Source: Thermoanaerobaculum sp.
GTDB lineage: Bacteria; Acidobacteriota; Thermoanaerobaculia; Multivoradales; UBA5704
NCBI GenBank assembly: GCA_021154885.1
Contig: JAJKHS010000100.1
Coordinates: 1-64,000, forward strand
Length of the DNA: 64,000 nt
Reading direction: 5' to 3'
The first letter of the stretch is position 1. Every line of letters begins with the position of its first letter. Below are positions 7,294 through 26,800 of the stretch, in pieces. The notes under the pieces are model-generated. The model did no database searches. It saw only the letters and a program-made list of their open reading frames with translations, and was not told where the DNA came from. The position numbers and the translations under genes were made by a program.

Positions 7294-8721
7294 ATGAGCG
7301 AGTTGACTTCAACCGCGCGGGAGAAGGCTGTGGAGGAGGAGGGTTGGTCCGAGGAGCTGCAGTCCTCTCATCGCAGCATCTCGCAACAGGATTTCCGTTT
7401 CCGCGAGTTCGCGCGAACCTGTCCCGAGCTCCTCGAGCGGTCAAAGTTCTCGGCGTTGGATCAAAAAAGGCATCTTTTGAAATATGCGATCCAGGCCTGG
7501 CCGACCTTCGTCGGCCGGGAGAAGCTCGCCGAGTTCCAGCGGGTGAGCGCCGGCATCAACCGCCTGATCCGGCAGATCCCGGCGCGGATCTTCCGGAATG
7601 ATCCCGCGAAGTTCAGTGACTTTTATGAGATTGGATCATCCGTGCTGGCCGAGATCGTGCTCTCAGAGCCCAGTGGTGTCGAGACCGTCCTATCGCGGGG
7701 GGATTTCATCGAGACCCGCAGCGGGTTCAAGTGCATAGAGTTCAACTTCACTCCCAGCCTGGGAGGATGGGAGACCTCCGTCCTCGTCGGTATGCATCTG
7801 GAGGTCCCCGCCACCGCCGAGTTCATCCGTTCGTCCGGCATCGCGGTCAAGTATACGAACACGATGCAGAAGTTTTTTTTTCATGTCATCGATGAAGCAG
7901 CTCGGAAGGGGCTCTGCCCGGATGGCGAGCTCAACATCGCTCTGGTCGTCGTTCGAGAGAACTCGGCCTACCTGACGCACGCCGCCGCGGAGTACCTGAA
8001 CGCCGAGTACGACTTGGCGAAGCAGGAGTTGCAGGGACGGCTTCGCGGCACTCTGGAGATCTGCCAGTATGGCGCTCTGGTTCCGAGCCGTGACGCACTC
8101 TTTCTGAACCGGCGCAAGATTCACGCCGTGGTCGAGCTCAGCGGCGAGATCACCCCCCCGGGGGTCTACCGTTGTTTCAAGGCCAACAAGCTCGTCCTGC
8201 TGAACGGCCCGCTGTCGCCCATCCTGTCCAACAAGCAGAACATCGCCCTGCTCTCCGAGCACGCGAGCTCTCCGATCTTCAGTGCCGAGGAGCAGGAGCT
8301 CCTCCTCAAGCATATCCCATGGAGCCGGCAAGTGACCGCTCGGGAGGTCGAGTATCTCGGCACGCGCGTTTCCCTGCCGGACCTGCTGGCCCACAGGCGG
8401 GAAGACCTCGTGCTGAAGGAGGTGCGGTCGTACGGTGGGAAGGACGTGATCGTAGGTCGGTTCGCGTCGGCGGAGAAGTGGGAGAAGCAGGCCCGGCTCG
8501 CCCTGGAGAAAGGAGGCTGGATCGTCCAGGAGCACATGGAATCGTTGCCCTACCTCTTCCAGTGCGGCGCCTACGGCTGCGCTCCCCACGATGCGATCTG
8601 GGGACCCTTCTACCTCGGCGACACCTACGGCGGAGCGATCCTGCGGGTGCAGCCCAAGTCGGCCGGTGGACCCGTCAACCTGAGCCTTGCCGCGACCGAG
8701 GGGATCGTCCTCGAAGTGTGA
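7294..8721 (+). CDS. Circularly permuted ATP-grasp-like protein (glutathionylspermidine synthase-like)
   Basis: This 475-aa soluble protein has no signal peptide or membrane segment. The clearest family clue is the C-terminal part. A stretch LVLKEVRSYGGKDVIVG (about 368-384) is followed by WIVQEHMESLPYLF (about 409-422), the lysine/Gly-rich ATP-binding pattern seen in circularly permuted ATP-grasp enzymes and glutathionylspermidine synthase-like proteins. The middle block CIEFNFTPSLGGWE (about 147-160) resembles the E-x-N metal-binding strand of the same fold. Such enzymes form amide bonds through an acyl phosphate, so a peptide-tailoring or amine-coupling role is possible; the substrate is unknown. 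The ATG is preceded by GGGAGAGGAG. The gene is flanked by the divergent exporter and the convergent permease. No close named relative is recognised. Confidence 0.65.
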   Translation: MSELTSTAREKAVEEEGWSEELQSSHRSISQQDFRFREFARTCPELLERSKFSALDQKRHLLKYAIQAWPTFVGREKLAEFQRVSAGINRLIRQIPARIFRNDPAKFSDFYEIGSSVLAEIVLSEPSGVETVLSRGDFIETRSGFKCIEFNFTPSLGGWETSVLVGMHLEVPATAEFIRSSGIAVKYTNTMQKFFFHVIDEAARKGLCPDGELNIALVVVRENSAYLTHAAAEYLNAEYDLAKQELQGRLRGTLEICQYGALVPSRDALFLNRRKIHAVVELSGEITPPGVYRCFKANKLVLLNGPLSPILSNKQNIALLSEHASSPIFSAEEQELLLKHIPWSRQVTAREVEYLGTRVSLPDLLAHRREDLVLKEVRSYGGKDVIVGRFASAEKWEKQARLALEKGGWIVQEHMESLPYLFQCGAYGCAPHDAIWGPFYLGDTYGGAILRVQPKSAGGPVNLSLAATEGIVLEV

Positions 8722-8743
8722 GCCCTTCCTGAAGTGAGGAGGC

Positions 8744-8762
8744 GCCCCCGCGCCGAGGGGGC
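8744..8762. terminator. GC hairpin between convergent genes
   Basis: A six-base-pair stem GCCCCC/GGGGGC closes a seven-base loop, 22 bases after the stop of the ATP-grasp-like gene and 9 bases after the end of the convergent permease. There is no T-run on either strand, so it would be a weak intrinsic terminator, possibly acting in both directions. Confidence 0.45.
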
Positions 8763-8771
8763 ATCGGCGTC

Positions 8772-11171
8772 TCATTCGTAGCGGATGGCGACGAGCGGGT
8801 CGGTCTGCGTGGCGCGCCAGGCGGGTACGAAGGTGGCGAGGAACGCAATGATGAGCAGGAAGCCGGCGGTGAAGACGTAGACGAGGAGGTCCGCCGCCGA
8901 AACTCCGAACAGCAGGCTGGCGATGACGCGGGAGGCGGCCAGGGAGCCGGCGACGCCGATGACGATCCCGATTAGGGTGAGGGTGAGGCCCTGGCCGGAG
9001 ATCAGGCGGAAGATGCTGCTGCGCTGGGCGCCGAGAGCGACCCGCACGCCGATCTCGTTCGTCCTCTCTGACACCGAGTAGGCGAAGATGCCGTAGATGC
9101 CCAGAGCGGCGAGGAGCAGGGCGAGCAGGGCGAAGAGGCTGAGCAGGACGGTCTTCGACCGCGGCTCGGCGATGGCCTGGGCGAGGTGGTCGTCCCAGGT
9201 CGTGAGCTCGTCCAGGGGGAGCTCGGAATCGAGGCCCCAGATCACCTTGCGCATGCTCTCGATATAGGGTCGTGGATCGCCGGAGGTGCGCACCATGTAC
9301 GTCAGGTCGTCGATGTGGTTCTGTGCCAGGGGGGTGTAGACGGAGGGGGTGATGTCTTCCGTGATGCCCCGCTCGCGGACATTGGCGACGATGCCCACCA
9401 CCTCCCAGTCCTGGTCTTTGAAGGTGAAGCGCTTGCCGAGCGCGCTCTGGCCGGGCCAATAGGAGTCGGCCATTTTGCGGTTGACGATGGCCACCGGCGG
9501 GCTGTTTTCGGTATCCGCGGTGGAGAACTTGCGCCCTTGGACGAGGGGGATCTGCATGGTGCCGAAATAGTCGCCGGAGACGATGCGTATGTTGGCAGTG
9601 GGCTCCTCCCCCTTGGGCGGCGTCGGGCGGTCCTTGAAGACGACGGAGCTGACGGTCGCCGGCCACATCAGGGGCGGCTGGTTGATGGCGCCCACCGAGG
9701 TCACGCCGGGCAGTACCGCGGCCCGCTGCTGCACCTCATCGAAGAAGGCGTTCCGTTTGGAGATGGAGTCGTAGCGCGGCGTGCTGGAGGGCAAGGCGAA
9801 GGGCGCCATGACCACATGGCTGGGATTGAAGCCGAGGTCCACCGCCCGCAGGTTCGCAAGGCTGCGCAACAGGAGGGCCGCGGTGATCAGTACCATCATG
9901 GTGAGGGCGACCTCGGCCACCAGCAGGGTCTTTAGGGGGCGCCGGGTTTGGCCGGAGCTCGAGCGTCCGCGGGCCTCCTTGAAAGCGGAGACGAGGTCGA
10001 GGCGGAAGGTCTGCGACACCGGCGCCAGGCCGGCGATGATGCCGGTCACGAGAGAGAGCAGGATGGTGATCAGGAGTACCCGCACGTCGACGGTGATCTC
10101 GTCCTGGCGTGGCACGGTGGAGAGCAGGTCGAGGAGGAACTGCTTTGATACCGAGGAGAGGATCAGGCCCAGGGCGCCGCCGAACAGCGCCAGCAGGACT
10201 CCTTCGATGAGGAACTGCCGGGTGACGTTGGCGCGCGAGGCGCCGAGGGCCAAGCGGAGCGAGACCTCGTGGCTGCGCTGGCTCGCCCGGGCGAGAAGGA
10301 GGCTCGCCACGTTGGCGCAGGCGATGAGCAGCACCAGAGCGACAGTGCCCATGAGGGCGAGGATGCCGGTACGGGTCTTGCCGACGACCACCTCCCGCAG
10401 AGGCACGACATTGACACCCCAGTGGGTGTTGCTGTCCGGGTATTGCTGCTCCAGGCGGGAGGCGATGGCCGAGAGCTCCCGCTGGGCGCTCTCCGTCGTG
10501 GCACCGGGCTTCAGGCGGCCGATGGTGAACAGATAGCGCCAGCGGATCGCCTCCTCCTTGGGAGTGAATGCCACCGGTACCCAGAGTTGGGCCGAGGTCG
10601 GGTAGACGTACCCGGGCGGCATGACACCGATGACCGTGTAGGGATCGCCGTTGAGACTCAGGGCCTTGCCGACGATGGCGGGATCGCCGCCCAGGTATTT
10701 CTTCCAGAAGGAGTGGCGCACCACCACCACCTTCGACTTGTCGGCGGCGTCCTCATCGGGCTGGATGCCGCGCCCCAGAAGGGGCTTCATGTCCATGATC
10801 TTGAAGAAGTCGCTGCTCACCCGGGCGCCGAGTTGGCTCGTGGGGATGCCGTGGCCGGTGATGTTGTAGTACTGGTAACCGGCAGGGCTGAACGCTGCGA
10901 AGACCGAGCTCTGCGCTTTCCAGTCGAGGAAGTCTCCCGGCGACACCATGCTCCTATCGTCGGCCGCCCCTTTCTGATGGTCGTATACCATCACGACACG
11001 ACCCGGATTCGAGACCGGAATGGGCTTCAGCAGCACGGCATTGACGATGCTGAAAATCGCGGTATTGGCACCAATCCCCAAGGCGAGAGCCAGGACTGCG
11101 AACAGGGTGAGGGTTGGCTTCTGGAAGAGCGACCGCAAGGAATGGCGCACGTCTCGCAGCATACCGTCCAT
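8772..11171 (-). CDS. ADOP-type ABC transporter permease (MacB/FtsX family, no ATPase)
   Basis: This 799-aa inner-membrane protein has the duplicated FtsX layout of the acidobacterial orphan permease family. A first helix carries the hallmark GIGANTAIFS (near residues 33-42). It is followed by a long MacB-like periplasmic domain, three helices near 270-390 (GTVALVLLIACANVASLLLARA), a second periplasmic domain (about 440-660), and three helices at the C-terminus. The end VPAWRATQTDPLVAIRYE is typical. There is no nucleotide-binding domain. ADOPs are usually annotated as permeases of unknown cargo; export or envelope stress have been suggested. An AGGAGAGA ribosome site precedes the ATG at 11171. 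The gene diverges from the megasynthase operon, with 211 bases between the two starts. No PadR regulator or partner ATPase is encoded next to it here. Confidence 0.9.
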   Translation of the reverse strand: MDGMLRDVRHSLRSLFQKPTLTLFAVLALALGIGANTAIFSIVNAVLLKPIPVSNPGRVVMVYDHQKGAADDRSMVSPGDFLDWKAQSSVFAAFSPAGYQYYNITGHGIPTSQLGARVSSDFFKIMDMKPLLGRGIQPDEDAADKSKVVVVRHSFWKKYLGGDPAIVGKALSLNGDPYTVIGVMPPGYVYPTSAQLWVPVAFTPKEEAIRWRYLFTIGRLKPGATTESAQRELSAIASRLEQQYPDSNTHWGVNVVPLREVVVGKTRTGILALMGTVALVLLIACANVASLLLARASQRSHEVSLRLALGASRANVTRQFLIEGVLLALFGGALGLILSSVSKQFLLDLLSTVPRQDEITVDVRVLLITILLSLVTGIIAGLAPVSQTFRLDLVSAFKEARGRSSSGQTRRPLKTLLVAEVALTMMVLITAALLLRSLANLRAVDLGFNPSHVVMAPFALPSSTPRYDSISKRNAFFDEVQQRAAVLPGVTSVGAINQPPLMWPATVSSVVFKDRPTPPKGEEPTANIRIVSGDYFGTMQIPLVQGRKFSTADTENSPPVAIVNRKMADSYWPGQSALGKRFTFKDQDWEVVGIVANVRERGITEDITPSVYTPLAQNHIDDLTYMVRTSGDPRPYIESMRKVIWGLDSELPLDELTTWDDHLAQAIAEPRSKTVLLSLFALLALLLAALGIYGIFAYSVSERTNEIGVRVALGAQRSSIFRLISGQGLTLTLIGIVIGVAGSLAASRVIASLLFGVSAADLLVYVFTAGFLLIIAFLATFVPAWRATQTDPLVAIRYE

Positions 11172-11254
11172 GAAAATCTCTCCTGGATCCTAGGAAGCTA
11201 TGTGAATACCCAACGACGAATGCACAAGGTCAGGTTCGCCCCGGGCATGGCTCG

Positions 11255-11268
11255 ACAGTATACACTGT
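11255..11268. promoter_or_regulatory. Inverted repeat ACAGT-N4-ACTGT in the divergent promoter region
   Basis: A perfect 5-bp inverted repeat with a 4-bp spacer sits in the AT-richest part (about 11245-11295) of the 211-bp region between the ADOP permease and the megasynthase operon. Its position suits an operator for a dimeric regulator controlling one or both genes. No regulator gene is in the window. I found no convincing -35/-10 pair; TATCAT at 11285-11290 is the best -10-like sequence for the forward direction. Confidence 0.35.
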
Positions 11269-11371
11269 TTTCCGGCAGATAGAGTATCATTGGTCCCTGT
11301 ACGTTTCGTCTAGATGGTCAGATGGCGAAGGTGGCGATCTCGCGACGGGTATATGTCCGCCCGAAGACTGG

Positions 11372-11380
11372 AAGGAGGTG
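11372..11380 (+). promoter_or_regulatory. Ribosome binding site that decides the FAAL-NRPS start
   Basis: AAGGAGGTG lies just before the ATG at 11383 and is a near-perfect anti-16S match. The frame is open further upstream (ATG at 11314 and 11353), but those starts lack a ribosome site and would add a non-homologous, Arg-rich extension. Confidence 0.8.
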
Positions 11381-11382
11381 CA

Positions 11383-19878
<8,496 letters not shown>

Positions 19879-19891
19879 AGGAGAAAAGGTT

Positions 19892-20833
19892 ATGGAAAAT
19901 GTAGCGACGACGTCCCGCAATCTCTCGAAAGCCCTGGTCCTCGCGGGCCTACTTCTGCTGCCCGCCGCCGCGGCGGCGGACGAAGGCGCGCGGTTCGTCG
20001 GACTATGGAAGGGCGCGATCATTTTCGAAAAGGGCGCCACCGAAGGGGACATGGTGCTCGATCTGATGCCCGATGCCGACGGCAAGCTGCTGGGACTTTG
20101 CTCGCTACCCATCCACGGCGTCGCGGACCATCCTCTGATCGACGTCAAGGCCGCCGGCTCGCAGCTTACCTTCATCTACCGAGACGACAAGGGCTCGTCT
20201 CAGGTGACGGTCTCTCTTTCCCCGGATGGGAAGCACCTGAATGGCAGCATGCAGGAGGGGGACAAGACGTACCCGCTGTTCTTCAAGAAGACGAGCCGCG
20301 AGGATCTGGCTCCCCAGGGCACCCTGCAGGTGCTCTCCGCCGACAATCGGGAGCTGCGGCAGCGCTTCGACCAGGACGCGGGAAAGGTCCGTCTGCTCGT
20401 CCTGCTCTCCCCGACCTGCGCGGGTTGCACGCGCATGGCGCGCATGATCCAGCGCTATCTTCTCGAAGAGGTGAACGATCCGCGCCTGGCCGTGTATCTG
20501 GTCTGGGGACCGATGCAGGAGACGGACAATCCGGAGGTGGCGAAGCAGATGCTGGTGCACGTGACGGACCGCCGAGCCGTGCATTTCTGGATGCCCAACA
20601 CCGATCTGACGAAGCAGTTCAACCAGCCGCTGAGCACCGAGCTCGCCGCCTGGGACGTCATCTTCTTCTTCGGTCCGCAAGCCCGCTGGACGCTGCCGCC
20701 GAAGCCCGCCGACTACGCGCACCAGTGGGGCACGAAGCTCCCCCAGGACCACCTGTTCAACGGCGAGAAGCTGGCTGCCCAGGTGCAGAAGCTCCTGCCG
20801 GCCAGGCAGGCTCTCCAGCAGGGGTCCAAGTAG
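19892..20833 (+). CDS. Exported thioredoxin-fold protein with CAGC motif
   Basis: This 313-aa protein begins with a signal peptide (residues 1-28, hydrophobic core ALVLAGLLLLP, Ala-rich cleavage region), so it should act outside the cytoplasm. The N-terminal half (about 30-130, beginning FVGLWKGAIIFEKG) is beta-rich and not assigned to a family. The C-terminal half has RLLVLLSPTCAGCTRMARM (about 165-183), a thioredoxin-like strand-CxxC-helix, and a C-terminal region compatible with the rest of the fold. A disulfide or thiol role is therefore likely. It sits between two synthetase genes. Its ribosome site AAAGGAGA overlaps the stop of the upstream gene, and its own stop is 28 bases before the next start, so it is co-expressed with the megasynthases. 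A link to the Cys-activating modules downstream is only a guess. Confidence 0.75.
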   Translation: MENVATTSRNLSKALVLAGLLLLPAAAAADEGARFVGLWKGAIIFEKGATEGDMVLDLMPDADGKLLGLCSLPIHGVADHPLIDVKAAGSQLTFIYRDDKGSSQVTVSLSPDGKHLNGSMQEGDKTYPLFFKKTSREDLAPQGTLQVLSADNRELRQRFDQDAGKVRLLVLLSPTCAGCTRMARMIQRYLLEEVNDPRLAVYLVWGPMQETDNPEVAKQMLVHVTDRRAVHFWMPNTDLTKQFNQPLSTELAAWDVIFFFGPQARWTLPPKPADYAHQWGTKLPQDHLFNGEKLAAQVQKLLPARQALQQGSK

Positions 20834-20861
20834 GTCTTCCGGGTCCCGGAGCGAGCCCACC

Positions 20862-23800
20862 ATGACGGCGGCGAACGATACACGACTGGTCTCCCGGCTC
20901 TCTGCCGATCAGTTGCGGTCGCTCGCCCGTCAGCTCCGGGACAAGACGGGCGGGGGAGGGGCGGACCGCCTCGTCCGCCAGCCCCATGCCGGCGGTCGTT
21001 TCCCGCTCTCCTTCGCTCAGGAGCGCCTGTGGTTCCTGGACCAGTTGGAGCCCGGGCTGATCAGCTACAACGTCGCCGTCAAGGTGCGGTTCCGCGGGCG
21101 GCTCGACCGCGGGGCGTTGCGGGAGAGCCTGTCGCGGATCGCCGGCCGGCACGAGGCCCTGCGGACCTCCTTCCGGGTGATGGACGGCAAACCGCGGCAG
21201 GAGGTCCGGGAGGCGGCGCCGGTCGCGGTGCCGCTCGTGGACCTCTGCGGCTTGCCGCCGGCACGGCGCGGTGCCGAGGCCGACGCTCTGGCGCTCAGCG
21301 CGGCGCGGACGCCCTTCGACCTGTCGGCAGGGGCCGCGGGGCCGCTGCTGCGGGCGACGTTGCTGCGGATGGCCAGGGAGGAGCATCGGCTCGTCCTCGT
21401 CCTGCACCACGTCGTCTGCGACGGCTGGTCGGCGGGTGTCCTGGTGCGGGAGTTCGCCCTGCTCTACGCCAGCCTGGCGGCCGGGGGGGAGGCCGCCCTC
21501 CCGGACCTGCCGGTGCAGCTCGTCGACTATGCGGAATGGCAGCGGCAGCAGAGCGCCAGCGGCGCCTGGAAGGAGTCGCTCGCCTACTGGCAGGATCAGC
21601 TCGCGGGCCTGCCTCCCCTTGCCCTGCCCACGGATCGTCCTCGCCGGCTGCTCCCGGGCTGGGATGGGGCGCGCGAGCGCCTCGACCTCCAGCCGGGCAG
21701 CACGGAAGCGGTGCGCGAGATCGGCCGGCGCGGCCAGGCCACCCCGTTCATGGTGCTGTGGTCCGTCTTCTCCGTGCTCCTCGCCCGCGCCGCCGGGCAG
21801 GACGATTTCGGCATCGCGACACCGGTGGCCGGGCGCAGCCGGCCGGAGCTCCAGGGCCTCATCGGCTTCTTCGCCGACACCCTGGTCCTGCGCACGGCCC
21901 TTGGCGACGACCCCAGCTTCGGGGACGTGCTCGCCCGGACCCGCGAGACCGTGTCCGCTGCCTTCGCACACCAGAGCGTGCCGTTCGCCCTGCTGGTCCA
22001 GGAGCTGGCGCCCGACCGCGCCCTGGGGACGACCCCCCTGGCGCAGGTGATGTTCAGCCTGGAGGACCTGCCTGCGATCCCGCCGTTCGCCGGGCTGACG
22101 GTGGACCTGGAGGAGATCGACAACCGGACGGCGAAGTTCGACCTCCTGCTCGCCCTGCGCTTCGGTGCGGAGGGTCTCCAGGGCCATCTGGAATACCCCA
22201 CGGACCTCTTCGAGCCGGCGACGGCGGCGCGCCTGGCGGCGCAGCTCGCACAGCTCCTCGCCGCGGTGGGGAGGGACGCGGCGGCGCCGGTCTTCGACCT
22301 GCCGCTGCTCAGCGCGGCCGAGCGCCACCAAGTGGTGACGGAGTGGAACGCCGTCGCCACGGGCCCGGCGGCGGGAACGATCCCGGAGCTCCTGTCGGCG
22401 CAGGCAGCGCGGACGCCCGGGGCGACGGCGGTGATCCAGGGCGCCGAGCGGCTCACCTACGGCGAGCTGCACGCCCGCGCCGGCCGGCTGGCGCAGGCCC
22501 TGCGGCAGCGGGGCGTCGGGCCCGAGATCCGGGTGGGCGTCTGCCTGGAGCGCTCCGCCGACCTGGTTGCCGCTCTGATCGCGGTGCTGCAGGCGGGGGG
22601 AGCCTACGTGCCTCTCGACCCGGCCTACCCTCGGGAGCGGCTCGCCTACATCCTCGCCGACAGCGGCGCCGCCCTGGTGGTGACGCGCGAGGAGCTGCTG
22701 GCGCGCCTGCCGGCGGACGGCGCTCCGGCGCTCTGCCTCGACCGTGCCTGGGGAGATTTCGGCACTGTCGAGGAGACCGCGGCGACGCCGGCCGGCGGGC
22801 CGGTGGCGTTGCCGCAGTCCCTGGCCTACGTGATCTACACCTCGGGCTCGACCGGGCGGCCCAAGGGGGTGGGGATCGAGCATCGCCACGCGGCGGCTCT
22901 CCTCACCTGGGCACGGGGCGCCTTTGCGGACGCGGAGATCGCCGGCGTTCTCGCCGCGACGTCGGTCTGCTTCGATCTCTCGGTCTTCGAGCTGTTCGTG
23001 CCTCTGGCCTGGGGCGGCAGCGTCATCCTGGCGGACACCGTGCTCGACCTGCCGGCGCTGCCGGCCGCCGCGCAGGTCACCCTGGTGAATTCCGTGCCCT
23101 CGGCCGTGGCCGAGCTGGTGCGCGGCGGCCTGCCGCCGGGCGTGCGCACGGTGAACTTGGCCGGGGAGGCCCTGCCGCGCCCGCTGGTGGACGAGCTCTT
23201 CGCCCAGCCCTCGGTCCGCCGCGTCCTCAACCTCTATGGCCCGTCCGAGGACACGACGTACTCCACCCTGGCCGCCATGCGGCGGGAGGACGCCCTGCCG
23301 CCGGCCATCGGCCGGCCCGTGGCTGACACCCGGGCCTCTGTGGTGGACGCCGCTCTCCGGCCGCTGCCCATCGGGGTGCCGGGCGAACTCGCACTGGCGA
23401 GCCGCAGCCTCGCCCGAGGCTACCTCGGCCGCCCGGAGCTGACGGCGGAGAGGTTCGTTCCGGACCCGCTGTCCGGAGTGCCCGGCGAGCGGACGTATCG
23501 TACCGGCGACCTGGCGCGCTGGCGCCCCGATGGCGAGCTGGAGTTCCTCGGCCGCACCGATCACCAGGTCAAGGTCCGCGGCTACCGCATCGAGATGGGG
23601 GAGATCGAGGCGGCGCTCCGCGACGTCCCCGGCGTCGAGGAGGCGGTGGTCGCGGTGTTCGAGACCGCGGCGGGGGACCGCCGGCTGGCCGGCTTCTACG
23701 TGGCGCGGCAGGGCGGCCTCGCGCCCGCCGACCTCCTCGCCCGGCTGCAGGCGCGGCTGCCCGCCCACATGGTGCCGGCCTCTCTCGTCCAGCTCGCAGC

Positions 23801-26800
23801 GCTCCCCCGCACCGCCAATGGCAAGATCGATCGCCAGGCGCTGCCGAAGCCGGAGTGGGGCTCCGCCTCCGCCGGTGCTGCGCCCCGCACGCTGGTGGAG
23901 CAGGTGCTGGCGGCGATCTGGTGCGACGTCCTCGGCGTCGAGCGGGTGGGGCGCGAGGACCGCTTCTTCGACCTGGGCGGCCACTCTCTCCTCGCCACCC
24001 AGGTGGTGTCGCGGGTGCGCGGCGCCCTGGGGATCGAGCTCCCGGTGCGGGCGGTCTTCGAGGCGAGGGATCTGGCGGCGCTGGCGGCGCGTATCGCGGC
24101 GGACCTGGCGCTGGCCGGGGGCGAGCCGCCAGAGCTCGCGCTCCCACCCCTGGTCCCGCAGCCGCGCCCGGAGGTGGTGCCACTGTCGTTCGCGCAGCAG
24201 CGCCTGTGGCTCCTCGACCAGCTCACCCCGGGCAGCGCGGCCTACAACATCCCGTACGCGGTGCGGGCGGCCGGCCGCCTGCACGTCCCCGCTCTGGCGC
24301 GGGCCTTCGCGGAGATCGTGCGCCGGCACGAGTCGCTGCGCACGACCTTCTTCGCCGCCGCAGACGCCGAGCCCGCGCAACGGATCTCGCCGCCGGCGCC
24401 CGTGCCGCTGCCGGTGGTCGACCTGCGCGGCCTGGGCGAGGCCGGTGCCGTGGCGGCAGAGCTCGCGGCGGCCGAGGCGCGGCGCCCCTTCGACCTCGCC
24501 CGCGGGCCGCTCCTGCGCGTCCGCCTGCTGCGCCTGGCCGCGGAGGAGCACCTGCTGCTCCTCACCCTGCACCACATCGTCAGCGACGGCTGGTCGCTGG
24601 GCGTGCTGGTGGGCGAGGTCGCGGCACTCTACGAGGCCTTCGTCCAGGGCCGGCCGTCGCCGCTGGCCGACCTGCCGGTCCAGTACGCCGATTTCGCGCT
24701 CTGGCAGCGCCACTGGCTCGCCGGCGGGGTTTTCGAGCGGCAGCTCGCCTTCTGGCGCTCCCGCCTGACCGGCGTGCCGGCGCTGGACCTGCCGGCGGAC
24801 CGGCCGCGGACGGGAGCGGCGGAGCCGCGCGGCGGCGCGCGGGCGGTCGCCCTCCCCGCGGATCTTGCCCTGGCCGTTCAAGCCCAGAGCCGGTCCCTGG
24901 GCGCGACGCCGTTCATGGTGCTGTTCACCGCTTTCGCGGCCCTCCTCTCGCGCCTCTCCGGACGGGAGGACCTGAGCGTCGCGGTGCCGGTGGCGGGCCG
25001 CCGCGCGCTGGAGACCGAGCCGCTCATCGGGTTCTTCGTCAACACCCTGGTCCTGCGCACCGACCTCTCCGGCGAACCGGCGTTCCGGGATGCCGTGGGC
25101 CGGGTCCGCCGGGTAGTGCTCGAAGCGGATGCCCACCAGGACCTCCCCTTCGAGCGTCTGGTCGAGGAACTGCAGCCCGCGAGGAGCCTCCGCTTGCCGC
25201 CTCTGGCGCAGGCGATGTTCGCGTTCCAGCACCTGCCGCAGACGGTGCTCTCCCTGCCGGACCTGACGCTCGCGGGGCGCGAGGTCGAGACGGAGGCGGC
25301 CAAATTCGACCTCTCCCTCTCCCTCTTCGAGTCGCCGGCGGGCATCGCGGGGCGCCTCGGCTACGACGCCGGGCTGTTCCTCCCGGCCACGGCAGCCCGC
25401 CTCCTGCGCCAGTACGAGGTGCTCCTCACCGCGGCGCTGACGGATCCGGAGCGCCGGCTGGCGAACCTGCCGCTGCTCAGGGAGGCCGAGCGCTTCCAAC
25501 TGCTGGTGGAGTGGAACGAGACCGGCGAGGCGCTCCCGGCGGGGGAGCCCGAGCCTGTGCAGCACCGGTTCGCGGCCCGTGCCGCCTCGACGCCGGACGC
25601 TCCGGCGGTGGTTTTCGAGGAGCGGTCCCTGACCTATGCGGAGCTCAACCGCCGGGCCAACCAGCTCGCGCACTTCCTGTTGCGCTGCGGCATCGAGCCG
25701 GAGGCGCCCGTGGCCCTGCTGTTGGAGCGGTCCGAGCAGGTGGTGGTGGGGCTGCTCGGGGCGCTCAAGGCCGGCGCGCCGTACGTCCCTCTCGATCCAG
25801 CGCTGCCGGGCGAGCGGCTGGGCGCCATGCTGGCCGACAGCGGAGCCCGGGCCGTGATCAGCACGGCGGGACTGGTGCCGCGCCTGCCCCTCCACGGCCA
25901 CGGCAGCGGTGTGCGGCGCATCCACCTCGACACCGACGCCGGGCCGATCGCCGCCGAGAGCGCCGAGGAGCCCTCGGTCGCGGTGACCGGGGAGAGCCTC
26001 GCCTACGTGATCTTCACTTCCGGCTCGACGGGACGGCCGAAGGGCGTGGCGGTGGAGCACCGGCAACTCGCCGCGTACGTGCAGGGGGTGGTCGCGCGCT
26101 TCGGTCTCGCGGAGTGTACGAGCTTCGGCCTGGTCTCCACCTTCGCCGCGGACCTCGGGCACACCGTGCTCTTCCCGGCGCTGGTCACCGGCGGCTGTCT
26201 GCACGTCATCGCCCAGGGGACGGCGGCCGACGCCGACGCCTTCGCCGGCTACTGCGAACGCCATCCCATCGACTGTCTCAAGATCGTCCCCTCCCATCTC
26301 GCTGCGCTGTTGACCGGCTCCCGCCCCGGGCGGGCGCTCCCCCGGCGCAGGCTGATCCTCGGCGGCGAGGCCTCCACCTGGGACGAGGTCGACCGTATCC
26401 GCAGCCTCGCTCCCGGCTGCCAGGTCTGCAACCACTACGGCCCGACCGAGACGACCGTGGGCGCCGTGGCCTTCGCCGTGCCCGAGGGTGGAGCGGAGCG
26501 CTTCTCCTCCCGCCTCCCCCTGGGCCGCCCCCTGCCCGGCGCCCGGGCCTACCTGCTGGACGCGCACCTCCAGCCGGTGCCGGTGGGAGTGCCGGGCGAG
26601 CTCTGGATCGGCGGTGCCGGCGTGGCCCGCGGCTACATCGGACGGCCCGACCTGACCGCCGAGCGGTTCTTCCCCGATGCCTGGGACGGTGCGCCGGGAG
26701 CCAGGGTCTACCGCACCGGCGACCTGGTGCGCCGGCTGCCCGGCGGCGACCTCGAATTCCTCGGCCGCATCGATCACCAGGTGAAGATCCGCGGTTTCCG

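Noticed and set aside
11314-11382. Earlier start of the FAAL-NRPS gene
   Set aside because: No ribosome site, and the added residues are Arg-rich and unlike FAAL N-termini; AAGGAGGTG precedes the ATG at 11383.
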